Origin: Ovis canadensis
Lineage: Eukaryota; Chordata; Mammalia; Artiodactyla; Bovidae
Length of the DNA: 64,000 nt
Assembly (NCBI RefSeq): GCF_042477335.2
Contig: NC_091263.1
Location: 67,574,501 to 67,638,500, forward strand
Direction: 5' to 3'
Shown: piece by piece, positions 24,000 through 35,520 of the stretch
Layout of the letters: the number at the start of each line of letters is the position of its first letter
Numbering within the stretch: the first letter of the stretch is position 1
The notes under the pieces: generated by a model
What the model was told of the DNA's origin: nothing
The model's input: only the letters and a program-made list of their open reading frames with translations
Databases searched by the model: none
Position numbers and translations under genes: made by a program

Positions 24000-25150
24000 C
24001 AATTGAAGTATAGTTGATTTACAATATTATATTAGTTTCAGGTGTATAACATAGTGATTCAGTATATTATACATTATACTCCATTTAAAGTTATTCTTTC
24101 GAAGGACTGATGCTGAAGCTGAACCTCCAATATTTCAGCTGCCTGATGTGAAGAGCCGACTCATTGGAAAAGACCTTGATGCCGGGAAAGATTGAGGGCA
24201 AGAGTAGAAGGGAATGACAGAGGACGAGATGGTTGGATAGCATTACCAACTCAGTAAAGATGGGTTTGAGTAAACTCTCAGAGATAGTGAAGGACAGGGA
24301 ATCCTGGTGTGCTGCAGTCCTTGGGGTCGCAAAGAGTTGGACATGACTTAGTGACTAACAGCAAAATTACTGCAAAATAATGGCTGTATTTCCTTGTGTT
24401 GTACAATATATCAATGTTGCTTATTTATTTTATACATAATAGTTTGTATCTTTTCATCCTTTACCCCTCTCTTGGCCCTTCTCTCTCTCCACAGGTAACC
24501 ACTAGTTTGTTCTCTACATCTGTGAGGCTCTTTCTGTTTTATCTCCGTGAGTTTGCTTTTTAAATTTGGATTCCACATATAAGTGATAACATACAGTGTC
24601 TGTTTTCCTATGATTTATCTAACTAAGCGTAATACTCTGTCCACCCATGTTGTGAATGGCAGCATTTCATTCATTGTGATGGCTGAGTAATATTCCATTG
24701 TGCATGTATGCACCACATCTTCCTTAGCCACTCATCTGTTTATGGGCACTTAGGCTTCTTCCATGTCTTGGCTAATGTAAATAATGCTGTGAAAGTTGTG
24801 GTTCTTATATCTTTGAAATTAGTGGTTTCATGTTTTTTTTTTTCCAGATATATACCCAGGAGTGTAGTTGCTGGGTCATCTGGAAGTTTTATTTTCAGTT
24901 TTTTGAGGAACCTCTATACTGTTTTCCATAGTGGCTGCACCAATTTGCATTCCTGCCAACAGTGTACGAGGGTTCCCTTTTCTCTACATCCTCACCAACA
25001 TTAGTTATTGGTGGCCTTTTTGATAATAGCCATTTTAACAGAAATGAGGTGGTTTTGATTTGCATTTATCTGATGATTAGTGATGTTGAACATCTTTTCA
25101 TGTGTGTGTTGGCAATCTGTATGGTTTTAGAAAAGTGTTTATTCAAGTTC
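24000..25150 (-). mobile_element. L1 3' end and ORF2 part, interrupted by BovB
   Basis: Antisense L1. The 3' UTR ('aattgaagtatagttgattt', 'caggtgtataacatagtgat') runs to about 24092 and resumes after the BovB insert with 'tgcaaaataatggctgtatt'. It then passes through the end of ORF2 (atggctgagtaatattccat, 'tgctgggtcatctggaagtt', 'tagtggctgcaccaatttgc', 'tgatgattagtgatgttgaa'). The reading on the - strand is RT-downstream ORF2, 5'-truncated near 25150. Confidence 0.9.
24093..24362 (+). mobile_element. BovB LINE 3' fragment nested in L1
   Basis: About 270 bp of the BovB 3' end, from 'gaaggactgatgctgaagct' to 'gttggacatgacttagtgac'. It lies inside the antisense L1 and so arrived after it. The BovB is more diverged than the large copies at 29-43 kb. 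A target-site duplication could not be fixed. Confidence 0.85.
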
Positions 25151-26763
25151 AGTCCCAGTTTCAGTATAGGAGGCTATCATGTTATTACTCTTATTCCCCC
25201 CCTAACATGTAGATCATTCATTTATTCAAAGATTGTTTATAAAATGCCTAGCATGTGCCCAGCACTGTTCAGTGGACAAACATCCTGACCTTCATGGAGC
25301 TTACATTGCAGACAAAAACAAAATAAGTATGTAAGTTGAAGGTGGTAGGAGAGAAGTTCTGTGGCAAAAAGTAAAGCAGGGAAGGAGACTAGGAGGGGCC
25401 AGGGTGGTTTGGGAGTTCACATTTTACGTAGAATAGTCAGAGAAAGCCTTGCTGACAAGATAATCTCTGATGAGATGAAACAGCAAATGATTAGGTCCTA
25501 TAATTTATACTCATCTCATTTTTTTCCGTGTTACTGAGTTCTTGTATCGGGGAGATTAGAAAACACACTGAGCAAAGGTACACAAAAACACACTGCAAAA
25601 CACACTTAGCAATAATTTGACAGGAGATGTGGAAATACTGTTCCTGTTACATTGGTTTTCCATTAAAAAAAAGCTGACGGTGCAGTGCACCTGTTAGTAA
25701 TTCATTGCCTTTTAGCCCCTAACCCACCTTCCTTCTTCTGCTTTGTGATCCTCAAGCCGAACTCTGTAAACATTTGCCCTTTGCCAGCTGGTATAGCAGG
25801 TGCTAAGAATCACAGAAAGAGGCCGGGGCTTATCACTCTGGCTCCAGGATTTTGTTGTTTGTTTTTGCTCCTTGGGATGAGCTGACAGTGCTGTGTGGAG
25901 ACTGAGTGACACCCGCCCTCTTGTGTGTCTCACTGGTGCCCTTTCAGGCAGTTTCCTACTCGCCAGCCCCGAAGGGCAGCACCTTGGCAAATTTCCTGAC
26001 CATCTAGAGGGTTGCAGTCACCCTCTCTGACAAGGTCTGAATCTCAGATTTGCAAGGGCAGGCATCTTCCAGGTGTGTTCCTTCTCGGGTGCTCCACCTC
26101 AGCCTGGAGGCCACTCCCTGTACCTGCTTCCTCCTCCCTTGGATTTTCAGTCCCCTTTGACTGGTTAACAATTCTTGGTAGTGAATTTTCTTTGTTCAAA
26201 TTACTGGTATGATTCCTGTCTCTTAACTGGATGCTAATTCATAGATACAACATTAAATTAGTTGAGTGAAGGATGGGAGATTGCTAGGATGCTTGATATG
26301 TCCTAGTGTGGTGGCATTTTCAGAGAAAAGGGTATTCAAAAATTTAGAATTACAATACTTTATTTCTTAAAATGGCTTCATCAATGCTGTCAGATTATCT
26401 ATCTAATTTTTATTAGTAAGTATTCCAGAAAATTTGGTAAGTGTAGGAAAAAAAAATCTTTGATATTGATATTCCCAAATAGCAGCGATTATAATTTTTA
26501 AATAGAACTACTTCTTGATGGAAAGTGTGTAAAACCTATTTTGAGAAAACCATCAGTTTTCCTCTGGGTTCGTTGTTTGGTGCTGAGCAGTAGATTGAAG
26601 GGGAACATACCTTCATGTTGTAATTTTAGGGATTCTGAGAATGTCTCATCCTGCCCCCACATTTTCTCCCACATCCTGGCTAAGCTTACAGCATTTCTTT
26701 AGTGCTTAGTCCTCTTACTACCTGGGCTACCTGGGAGGGCAACAAAGGGGAGACAAGATTTTC
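25151..26763. other. Intergenic, nothing firm recognised
   Basis: A weak L2/MIR-like patch ('aaaatgcctagcatgtgccc' and 'cttcatggagcttacattgc') lies at about 25210-25310. Otherwise no gene and no recognised element. Confidence 0.45.
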
Positions 26764-26831
26764 AGAAAACAATTGTATTAAAAAAAAAAAAAACAAAAAA
26801 AAAAAAAAAAAAGAAAGAAAACAATTGTATT
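26764..26831 (+). mobile_element. Poly(A)-only retroinsertion with 16-bp TSD
   Basis: Two identical 16-bp copies of agaaaacaattgtatt (26764-26779 and 26816-26831) flank about 36 nt of almost pure A (one C and one G). This is the structure of a target-primed insertion whose template was copied no further than its tail, so the source element cannot be named. Confidence 0.8.
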
Positions 26832-27642
26832 GATGGCCAACTCTGAAATACAGATTTTATATGTACTTACTGGAAGAAAAGTAGTTAATTATATCCTTAA
26901 CAAAGACTTTTTCAACGTATGTTTGGTTTATTCTGCATTGTGCTAAAAAACGTAAAAAATGGGCGAGAGTGACTTTGCTCAAGGATGTTTAGAAGATAGG
27001 TGGACTAAAAATATAAAATAAGTCTTTACAGTGCTTCTCAGAGCTCTTCAAGTGCTGATAAGCATTTGGATCCTGGAGAAAGTATGTGGTATTTCCCACA
27101 GTTGTTAGATCATGGAGTCCCCTTGTTAATTCTCTTGATGTTGCGTATGGACTAAGTGCTCTGCAGAACATGTTTTCGAGAAATGTTACCTCAGACATGC
27201 AAATACTGCTGTTCTGTGTGGGAATGAGCATAACTGGCTGAGGAGCCCAGCTTCCTCACTCCAAAAATACATCCTTGCATCCATGCCAAGGCCTTGCCTG
27301 CCGAGGGCTGCTCCCAGTCAGTGGGCTGCTCCCATCCCTAATAGGGCCACTGGGATGGGCCCATTCCTGGATGATGGACTGGTGCTTCTCCCTCACCCTA
27401 CTTTTTCCTTCTGTCCTTCACTTGGGGTCAGACTTGCATTGTGATCTGGTAACTTTCCCAGCTTTGCCCACCACCCCTCGCAATCTCTCTCAGAGGTGTT
27501 TCATCTAGTCCATTTATTTTATGCTGTGTCCCATATTAGTGTCTGTATCTTGAAAGAATTTGGGTAAACACAGCCTTGGAAGGGAGACATTAGTCTTTAG
27601 AGAGTCTTGAGTCCTTTGCTTACTGAAGAATGACACGTTCTG
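26832..27642. other. Intergenic, nothing recognised
   Basis: No repeats or genes identified; ORFs under 81 codons occur on both strands without family resemblance. Confidence 0.4.
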
Positions 27643-27653
27643 CAGCATCTTAA

Positions 27654-27826
27654 GTGTGAGTAGCTCAGTCATGTCTGACTCTTTGCAACCCCATGGACTG
27701 TAGCCCACCAGACTCTTCTGATGGAATTCTTCAGAGTACTGGAGTGGGTAGCCATTTCCTTCTTCAGGGATCTTACCAACTCAGGGATCAAACCCAGGTC
27801 TCCTGCATTGTAGGCAGATTCTTTAT
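27654..27826 (-). mobile_element. Bov-tA-type SINE with target-site duplication
   Basis: Reversed Bov-A body and part of the tRNA-derived head, ending at gcagattctttat. It is bracketed by a perfect 11-bp duplication, cagcatcttaa, at 27643-27653 and 27827-27837. The outer part of the head is missing at insertion, so this copy was already 5'-truncated when it landed. Confidence 0.92.
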
Positions 27827-27868
27827 CAGCATCTTAATCCCCCCCTCATCTTTTTAGCCAGTGTCTAC

Positions 27869-28072
27869 CTGACTTCCCTGGTGGCTCAGATGGTAAAGTG
27901 CCTGAGTACAATGCAGGAGACCTGGGTTTGATCCCTGGGTTGGGAAGATCCTCTGGAGAAGGAAATGATAACCCACTCCAGTACTCTTGCCTGGAAAACC
28001 CCATGGATGGAGGACCCTGTTAGGCTATAGTCCATGGGGTTGCAAAGAGTTGGACATGACTGAGAGACTTCA
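27869..28072 (+). mobile_element. Bov-tA SINE
   Basis: Full sense copy from 'gacttccctggtggctcaga' to 'gttggacatgactgagagac', only about 30 bp from the previous, oppositely oriented Bov-tA, so the pair forms a potential inverted repeat. Confidence 0.92.
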
Positions 28073-29079
28073 TTTCACTCACCTGTGCTCTGCTGGGGTC
28101 AATCTTTTTGGGACACATATGGCCACTTGATGTCATTATGTCCCCGTCCACGCCATCTTCAGTGCCCCAGGTCAGTTTCTGATTGCATTCTTCTTCTTGT
28201 CTCCTCTGCCCTCGCCTCCCTTCCTAATGCTCCCTTTTCTCCACTGCTCTCCTCTGTGCCCTCTGAAATCTGAACGCAACTGCAGACAATCCTCCTGACA
28301 TCCTGAACTGAATCCCAGAACATTCCTCAACATGTTCCTTGAGGGTGCTCCTTCCCTCTCACACATGCCTCATCCTTGAGGGTCAGAAGGTGGTATTCCT
28401 GGCTCCAGTGCCTCTTCCTGACCATTACTCCTACAGGTTTCATTAGGTAGATATATAACAGACTGCTGTGGTCTCCAGCCCCCACCCTGCACTCTGCTCA
28501 TCATTGCTGATTACCACTGGCTGCCTGACTGCCTCTTCTTTTATTAGGACAAGGGTATGTGGATAAGGAGCTTCTCTTCGCCTAGTTTTCTCCATCATCC
28601 TGGTGGCTTAATTGCCCATGTTGACTTCCACTCAGGGCCCAGGGCTTTCAGCTCATTAACTCCACTGGCCTTCAGTTTCACTCCACTATCATCCGCACTA
28701 ACAGTCAGATTTGGGATTTGTTAAGTTGATTCCCCGCTGAACTTTCACAGTAAAATTGCTCACTCTTCTGATCACAGCATCTACTCCTTAGATCTTTCTC
28801 ACTGCACTTATTCCTTCTGTACTGCTGTTCTCCTTCATCAAGCCCTCTAGCCTCTGTCTCAGCCCTTCCTATAGCCACATCCCTCCTAGTCCAGCTAAGA
28901 TCCCATAGTCTATCATTTTGTCATTCTCTGGTCAGTGCCTTGGGTGCCCTTGATTCCCAGCTTTAGATCCCATCCCTCTGCTTCTCCCTGCCATTCTTTT
29001 TTTGGAATGTGTTTCTGAGAATAGCTGGTTAAAACCACTTACCCATGAAGACAGAATTTGTGACTAATTTATGCTCTCT
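28073..29079. other. Intergenic, pyrimidine-rich
   Basis: This is a T/C-rich stretch that appears to continue at 32225-32760 on the other side of the BovB insertion, possibly an old unclassified repeat. No coding evidence. Confidence 0.4.
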
Positions 29080-29092
29080 AGTCGCAACTGGC

Positions 29093-31214
29093 AGGTCAGG
29101 TGCTCTGGTATTCCCATCTCTTTCAGAATTTTCCACAGTTTATTGTGATCTACACAGTCAAAGGCTTTGGCATAGTCAATGAAGCAAAAATCGATGTTTT
29201 TCTGGAACTCTCTTGCTTTTTCCAGGATCCAGCGGATGTTGGCAATTTGATCTCGGGTTCCTCTGCCTTCTCTAAAACCAGCTTCAACATTTGGAAGTTC
29301 ACAGTTCACGTATTGCTGAAGTCTGGCTTGGAGAATTTTGAGCATTACTTTACTAGTGTGTGAGATGAGTGCAATTGTGTGGTAGTTTGAGCATTCTTTG
29401 GCATTGCCTTTCTTTGGGATTAGAATGGAAACTGACCTTTTCCAGTCCTGTGGCCACTGCTGAGTTGTCCAGATTTGCTGGCATATTGAGTGCAGCACTT
29501 TCACAGCATCATCTTTCAGGATTTGAAATAGCTTAACTGGAATTCCATCACCTCCACTAGCTTTGTTTGTAGTGATGCTTTCTAAGGCCCACTTGACTTC
29601 ACATTCCAGGATGTCTGGCTCTAGGTGAGTGATCACACCATCATCATTATCTTGGTCATGAAGATCTTTTTTTGTACAGTTCTTCTGTGTATTCTTGCCA
29701 CTGCTTCTGAATATCTTTTGCTTCTGTTAGGTGCAAACCATTTCTGTCCTTTATCGAGCCCATCTTTGCATGAAATGTTCCCTTGGTATCTCTTAATTTT
29801 CTTGAAGAGATCTCTAGTCTTTTTTTTTTTTTTTTTTAATTTTTAGTTTTTTATTTTTTAAATTTTAAAATCTTTAATTCTTACATGCATTCCCAAACAT
29901 GAACCCCCCTCCCACCTCCCTCCCCATAACATCTTTCTGGGTCATCCCCATGCACCAGCCCCAAGCATGCTGCATCCTGCGTCAGACATAGACTGGCGAT
30001 TCAATTCACATGATAGTATACATGTTAGAATGTCATTCTCCCAAATCATCCCACCCTCTCCCTCTCCCTCTGAGTCCAAAAGTCCATTATACACATCTGT
30101 GTCTCTTTCCCTGTCTTGCATACAGGGTCATCAGAGATCTCTAGTCTTGCCCATTCTGTTGCTTTTCTCTATTTCTTTGCATTGATCGCTGAGGAAGGCT
30201 TTCTTATCTCTTTTTGCTATTCTTTGGATCTTTGCATTCAAATGCTTATATCTTTCCTTTTCCCCTTTGCTTTTTGCTTCCCTTCTTTTCACAGCTATTT
30301 GTAAGGCCTCCCCAGACAGCCATTTTGCTTTTTTGCATTTCTTTTCCATGGGGATGGTCTTGATTCCTGTCTCCTGTACAATGTCACGAACCTCTGTCCA
30401 TAGTTCATCAGGCACTCTATCTATCAGAAGTAGTCCCTTAAATCTATTTCTCACTTCCACTGTGTAATCATAAGGGATTTGATTTAGGTCATACCTGAAT
30501 GGTCTAGTGGTTTTTCCTACTTTCTTCAATTTAAGTCTGAATGTGGCAATAAGGAGTTCATGATCTGAGCCACAGTCAGCCCCTGGTCTTGTTTTTGCTG
30601 ACTGTATAGAGCTTCTCCATCTTTGGCTGCAAAGAATATAATCAATCTGATTTCGGTGTTGATCATCTGATGATGTCCATGTGTAGAGTCTTCTCTTGTG
30701 TTGTTGGAAGAGGGTGTTTGCTATGACCAGTGCATTTTCTTGGCAAGAATTTATTAGTCTTTGTCCTGCTTCATTCCGTATTCCAAGGCCAAATTTGCCT
30801 GTTACTCCAGGTGTTTCTTGACTTCCTACTTTTGCATTCCAGTCCCCTATAATGAAAAGGATATCTTTTTTGGGTGTTAGTTCTAAAAGGCCTTGTAGGT
30901 TTTCATAGAACTGTTCAACTTCAGCTTCTTCAGCGTTCCTGGTTGGGGCATAGACTTGGATTACTGTGATATTGAATGGTTTGCCTTGGAAATGAACAGA
31001 GATCATTCTTGTCGTTTTTGAGATTGCATCCAAGTACTGCATTTCAGACTTTTGTTGACCATGATGGCTACTCCATTTCTTCTGAGGGATTCCTGCCCTC
31101 AGTAGTAGATATAATGGTCATCTGAGTTAAATTCACCTATTCCAGTAGATTTTAGTTTGCTGATTCCTAGAATGTCAACATTCACTCTTGCCATCTCCTG
31201 TTTGTCCACTTCCA
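29093..31214 (-). mobile_element. BovB LINE copy 1, inverted 5' segment
   Basis: Read on the - strand, this runs from the apurinic-endonuclease domain (IGDWNAKVGSQ, then GSDHELLIATF) into the first half of the reverse transcriptase (NKASGGDGIPV, FIDYAKAFDCVDHN, KEMGIPEHLT). It stops exactly where the + segment at 31215 starts in the element's own map. It carries a nested L1 at 29820-30132. Its left end abuts the 13-bp duplication agtcgcaactggc (29080-29092), and the matching copy agtctcaactggc lies at 32212-32224. Together with 31215-32211 this is one insertion with a 5' inversion. The inverted piece is broken into several ORFs and is not functional. Confidence 0.93.
29820..30132 (-). mobile_element. 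L1 3' end nested inside BovB copy 1
   Basis: A 313-bp insert starts with about 18 T, then 'cttacatgcattcccaaaca', 'ccccatgcaccagccccaag', 'ttagaatgtcattctcccaa' and ends at 'ttgcatacagggtcatc'. This is the antisense 3' terminus of a young ruminant L1. A perfect 14-bp target duplication, agagatctctagtc, lies at 29806-29819 and 30133-30146. It interrupts the endonuclease-RT linker of the BovB, so it is younger than that insertion. Confidence 0.93.
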
Positions 31215-32211
31215 GCCTCTTGAGAAACCTATATGCAGGTCAGGAAGCAACAGTTAGAACTGGACATGGAACAACAGACTGGTTCCAAATCGGAAAAGGA
31301 GTACGTCAAGGCTGTATATTGTCACCCTGCTTATTTAACTTTTATGCAGAGTACATCATGAGAAATGCTGGGCTGGAAGAAGCACAGGCTGGAATCAAGA
31401 TTGCTGGGAGAAATATCAATAACCTCAGATATGCAGATGACACCACCATAATGGCAGAAAGTGAAGAGGAACTAAAAAGCCTCTTGATGAAAGTGAAAGA
31501 GGAGAGTGAAAAAGTTGGCTTAAAGCTCAACATTCAGAAAATTAAGATCATGGCATCTGGTCCCATCACTTCATGGCAAATAGATGGGGAAACAGTGGAA
31601 ACAGTGTCAGACTTTATTTTTTTGGGCTCCAAAATCACTGCAGATGGTGATTGCAACCATGAAATTAAAAGACGCTTACTCCTTGAAAGAAAAGTTATGA
31701 GCAGCCTAGATAGCATATTGAAAAGCAGAGACATTAGTTTGCCAACAAAGGTCCATCTAATCAAGGCTATAGTTTTTCCAGTGGTCATGTATGGATGTGA
31801 GAGTTGGACTGTGAAGAAAGGTGAGCACTGAAGAATTGATGCTTTTGAACTATAGTGTTGGAGAAGACTCTTGAGAGTCCCTTGGACTGCAAGGAGATCC
31901 AACCAGTCCATTCTGAAGGAGATCAGCCCTGGAATTTCTTTGGAGGGAATGATGCTGAAGCTGAAAGTCCAATACTTTGACCACCTCATGCAAAGAGTTG
32001 ACTCACTGGAAAAGACTCTGATTCTGGGAGGGATTGGGGGCGGGAGGAGAAGGGAACGACAGAGGATGAGATGGCTGGATGGCATCACGACTTGATGGAC
32101 ATGGATCTGAGTGAACTCCGGGAATTGGTGATGCACAGGGAGGCCTGGCGTGCTGCGATTCATGGGGTCGCAGAGTTGGACATGACTGAGCGACTGAACT
32201 GAATTGAACTG
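31215..32211 (+). mobile_element. BovB LINE copy 1, direct 3' segment
   Basis: Starts gcctcttgagaaacctat and continues the RT where the inverted segment left off. It has QIGKGVRQGC, then the catalytic LRYADDTT box, the thumb region and the C-terminal end (VVMYGCESWTV, then [10 protein letters not shown]), and finishes in the BovB tail gactgagcgactgaactg. The uninterrupted frame is 31157-31831 (the first codons come from the junction), and it stops after KKGEH. The element ends at the right target duplication at 32212. Confidence 0.93.
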
Positions 32212-32224
32212 AGTCTCAACTGGC

Positions 32225-33198
32225 TTCCAGAGATTTTTCTAGTGTTCCTTCTAACTCTAATAGTTTATGAATGTCCCAAATTGCCACTTTCTCCTATTTT
32301 CCGTTGGCTACTTTGAGCAATTTAAAACTCTTCCATCTCTTCAAATGCCCATTCCCGTCACCTACATTTATGTTCAGGAAATGACCTCACCTTCTACCTT
32401 TCTTGAACTCCCTCAGCTCCCTGGTCTCTAGCTTCAGATTCTCCTTTCTTCCCTCTTTCCATAGACTCAGTTGTTCCTCTTTTATTGAAGGCTTATGTCT
32501 CCTCCTGCACTCTGGCTCTCATTCTGTCTAACCTCCAGTAGAGTTTTCCATGTTTTACTTTAGGTCCGACCTCTCTTTCTCTGTTGGTCTCTCCAGAAGT
32601 TTTAAATGCTCAGGTCTCTCAGATAAAGACTGTAATCCTGCCCTTAACCTCACACATTGCTCCAACGACTTATTCTCCCTGTTCCTAGACAGCTTTCATT
32701 AGTTGTCCTGCTGCTTCATGTTGTTTACTCCCTACCGAGTCCCCTCTGGCCTAGCGTCTGTCCCTACCATTCCAATGAGGTTGGTTTCCCAGGGCCACCA
32801 GCAACATCTTGTGGTGAAATGTAATCGGTTGCTCTGCTGAGTCAGGACAGCTAATGCCCCATAAACAGGTGTCTAATATCTCCCTGCTGCCCAACTATAA
32901 ACAACAATCCCACCAACCAAGCTCCAAAGTCAGCACACAAATACCACTACGTACATCTAGGGCCGCCCAAGGTGAAGCAGTGCTTAAGCTTTTGAAACCT
33001 CTATAGAATCTCAAAATCATTTCTGTGGGGCTTTCTAGTAAAGATGGCAGAGTGAAGTAGGGTCATGAACTCTTCCTTCTCCAGTACCTTATAAAATGAC
33101 TAAAAGATAGTTTCAACAAAAATTCTGAAACATGGCCAGTAGCAACTGAAGAAGAAACAGGGTATGATCTTGTACCACAGCTTTGGAAGTGGGGCATC
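32225..33198. other. Intergenic, partly pyrimidine-rich
   Basis: Likely continuation of the repeat-like sequence cut by BovB copy 1, then unique-looking sequence. No coding evidence. Confidence 0.4.
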
Positions 33199-33205
33199 TG
33201 AGCTG

Positions 33206-33419
33206 TGCATGCATACTCAGTCAGGTCTGATTCTTTGTGACCCCATGGACTGTAGCCTGCCAGGCTCCTCTGTCCATAAGATTATCCCAGCAAGAATACT
33301 GGAGTGGGTTGCCGTTTCCTCCTCCAGCGGATCTTCCTGACCCAGGGATCGAACCCATGTCTCCTGTGGCTCCTGCATCTGCACATGAATTCTTTACCAC
33401 TGAGCTACCTGGGAAGCCT
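33206..33419 (-). mobile_element. Bov-tA SINE
   Basis: Reversed element with a tctccagcaagaatactgg-like body, a 'gacccagggatcgaacccat' core and the head 'ccactgagctacctgggaag'. A short gagctgt match flanks it (33200-33206, and just right of the head), a weak candidate for the target duplication. Confidence 0.88.
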
Positions 33420-33772
33420 GAATTGGAGCTGTATCTAAACCTAATCCTACTATAGATATGGTACTGAAGAAAGAGGGAAAATCGCTAAGTCCAGAGAATT
33501 ATTTCAGTACTCTTCAATTAGCAGACAAGTGGACTCAGAAGGCAACCCCTTGTGAGTGTGTATCCCTAGGAAAAGAAAGGGAAAATGTCTACTGAGTAAA
33601 TGCCCTCATATTTCAGAACGGTTTCTAGAATTTTTTGTATCTGAGATAGTGTGCTGAGTTAGGGCAATAAGAAAAATTCCACAAGAGTAGCATATACTTT
33701 CATAACACTGCATGGGTTCTGGTAAAAATATTTGTCTATGTTTTACGATTTTGATTCCTCATAAAAATGCTT

Positions 33773-35520
33773 TTAGAGGAAAACAACAGAATGGGCAAGA
33801 CTAGAGATCTCTTCAAGAAAATTAGAGATACCAAGGGAACATTTCATGCAAAGATGGGCTCGATAAAGGACAGAAATGGTATGGACCTAACAGAAGCAGA
33901 AGATATTAAGAAGCAGTGGCAAGAATACACAGAAGAACGTACAAAAAAGATCTTCACGACCAAGATAATGACGATGGTGTGATCACTCATCTAGAGCCAG
34001 ACATCCTGGAATGTGAAGTCAAATGGGCCTTAGAGAGCATCACTACAAACAAAGCTAGTGGAGGTGATGGAATTCCAGTTGAGCTGTTTCAAATCCGGAA
34101 AGATGATGCTGTGAAAGTGCTGCACTCAATATGCCAGCAAATTTGGAAAACTCAGCAGTGGCCACAGGACTGGAAAAGGTCAGTTTCCATTCTAATCCCA
34201 AAGAAAGGCAATGCCAAAGAATGCTCAAACTATCACACAATTGCACTTATCTCCCACGCTAGTAAAGTAATGCTCAAAATTCTCCAAGCCAGACTTCAGC
34301 AATACGTGAACTGTGAACTTCCAAATGTTGAAGCTGGTTTTAGAGAAGGCAGAGGAACCCGAGATCAAATTGCCAACATCCGCTGGATCCTGGAAAAAGC
34401 AAGAGAGTTCCAGAAAAACATCAATTTCTGCTTTATTGACTATGCCAAAGCCTTTGACTGTGTAGATCACAATAAACTGTGGAAAATTCTCAAAGAGATG
34501 GGCATACCAGACCACCTGCCTCTTGAGAAACCTATATGCAGGTCAGGAAGCAACAGTTAGAACTGGACATGGAACAACAGACTGGTTCCAGATCGGAAAA
34601 GGAGTACGTCAAGGCTGTATATTGTTATCCTGCTTATTTAACTCCTATGCAGAGTACTTCATGAGAAACGTGGGGCTGGAAGAAGCACAAGCTGGAATCA
34701 AGATTGCTGGGAGAAATATCAATAACCTCAGATATGCAGATGACACCACCCTTATGGCAGAAAGTGAAGAGGAACTAAAAAGCCTCTTGATGAAAGTGAA
34801 AGAGGAGAGGAAAGTGAAAAAGTTGGCTTAAAGCTCAACATTCAGAAAATGAAGATCATGGCATCTGGTCCCATCACTTCATGGCAAATAGATGGGGAAA
34901 CAGTGGATACAATGTCAGACTTTAATTTTTTGGGTTCCAAAATCACTGCAGATGGTGATTGCAGCCATTAAATTAAAAGACATTTACTCCTTGGAAGGAA
35001 AGTTATGAGCAGCCTAGATAGCATATTGAAAAGCAGAGACATTACTTTGCCAACAAAGGTCCATCTAATCAAGGCTATGGTTTTTCCAGTAGTCATGCAT
35101 GGATGTGAGAGTTGGACTGTGAAGAAAGCTGAGCGCCAAAGAATTGATGCTTTTGAACTGTAGTGTTGGAGAAGATTCTTGAGAGTCCCTTGGACTGCAA
35201 GGAGATCCAACCAGTCCATCCTGAAGGAGATCAGTCCTGGGTGTTCTTTGGAAGGACTGATGCTGAAGCTGAAAGTCCAATACTTTGGCCACCTCATGCG
35301 AAGAGTTGACTCATTGGAAATGACTCTCATGCTGGGAGGGATTGGGGGCCGAGGAGAAGGACAGAGGAAGAGATGGCTGGATGGCATCACTGACTTGCTG
35401 GATGTGAGTTTGAGTGAGCTCCGGGAGTTGGTGATGGACAGGGAGGCTTGGCGTGCTGCGATTCATGGGGTCGCAGAGTTGGACATGACTGAGCGACTGA
35501 ACTGAACTGAACTGAGCTGA
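33773..35520 (+). mobile_element. BovB LINE copy 2, 5'-truncated
   Basis: Sense copy from about residue RMGKTRDLFKKI of the endonuclease-RT linker through the RT (EVKWALESITTNKASGGDG, FIDYAKAFDCVDHN) to the tail with gactgaactgaactgaact. The frame shifts at about 34513-34523, where a 5-bp deletion relative to copy 3 removes part of DHLTCLL. YADD is present in the second frame (34523-34831), and further frame breaks follow. No inversion is seen here. Target duplication not resolved; the left flank tgattcctc and right flank tgattcactc are only suggestive. Confidence 0.92.

Noticed and set aside
31157-31831. 224-codon + strand ORF with reverse-transcriptase motifs
   Set aside because: It is the RT palm of BovB copy 1 beginning at the inversion junction, not a host gene or a retron/diversity-generating element.
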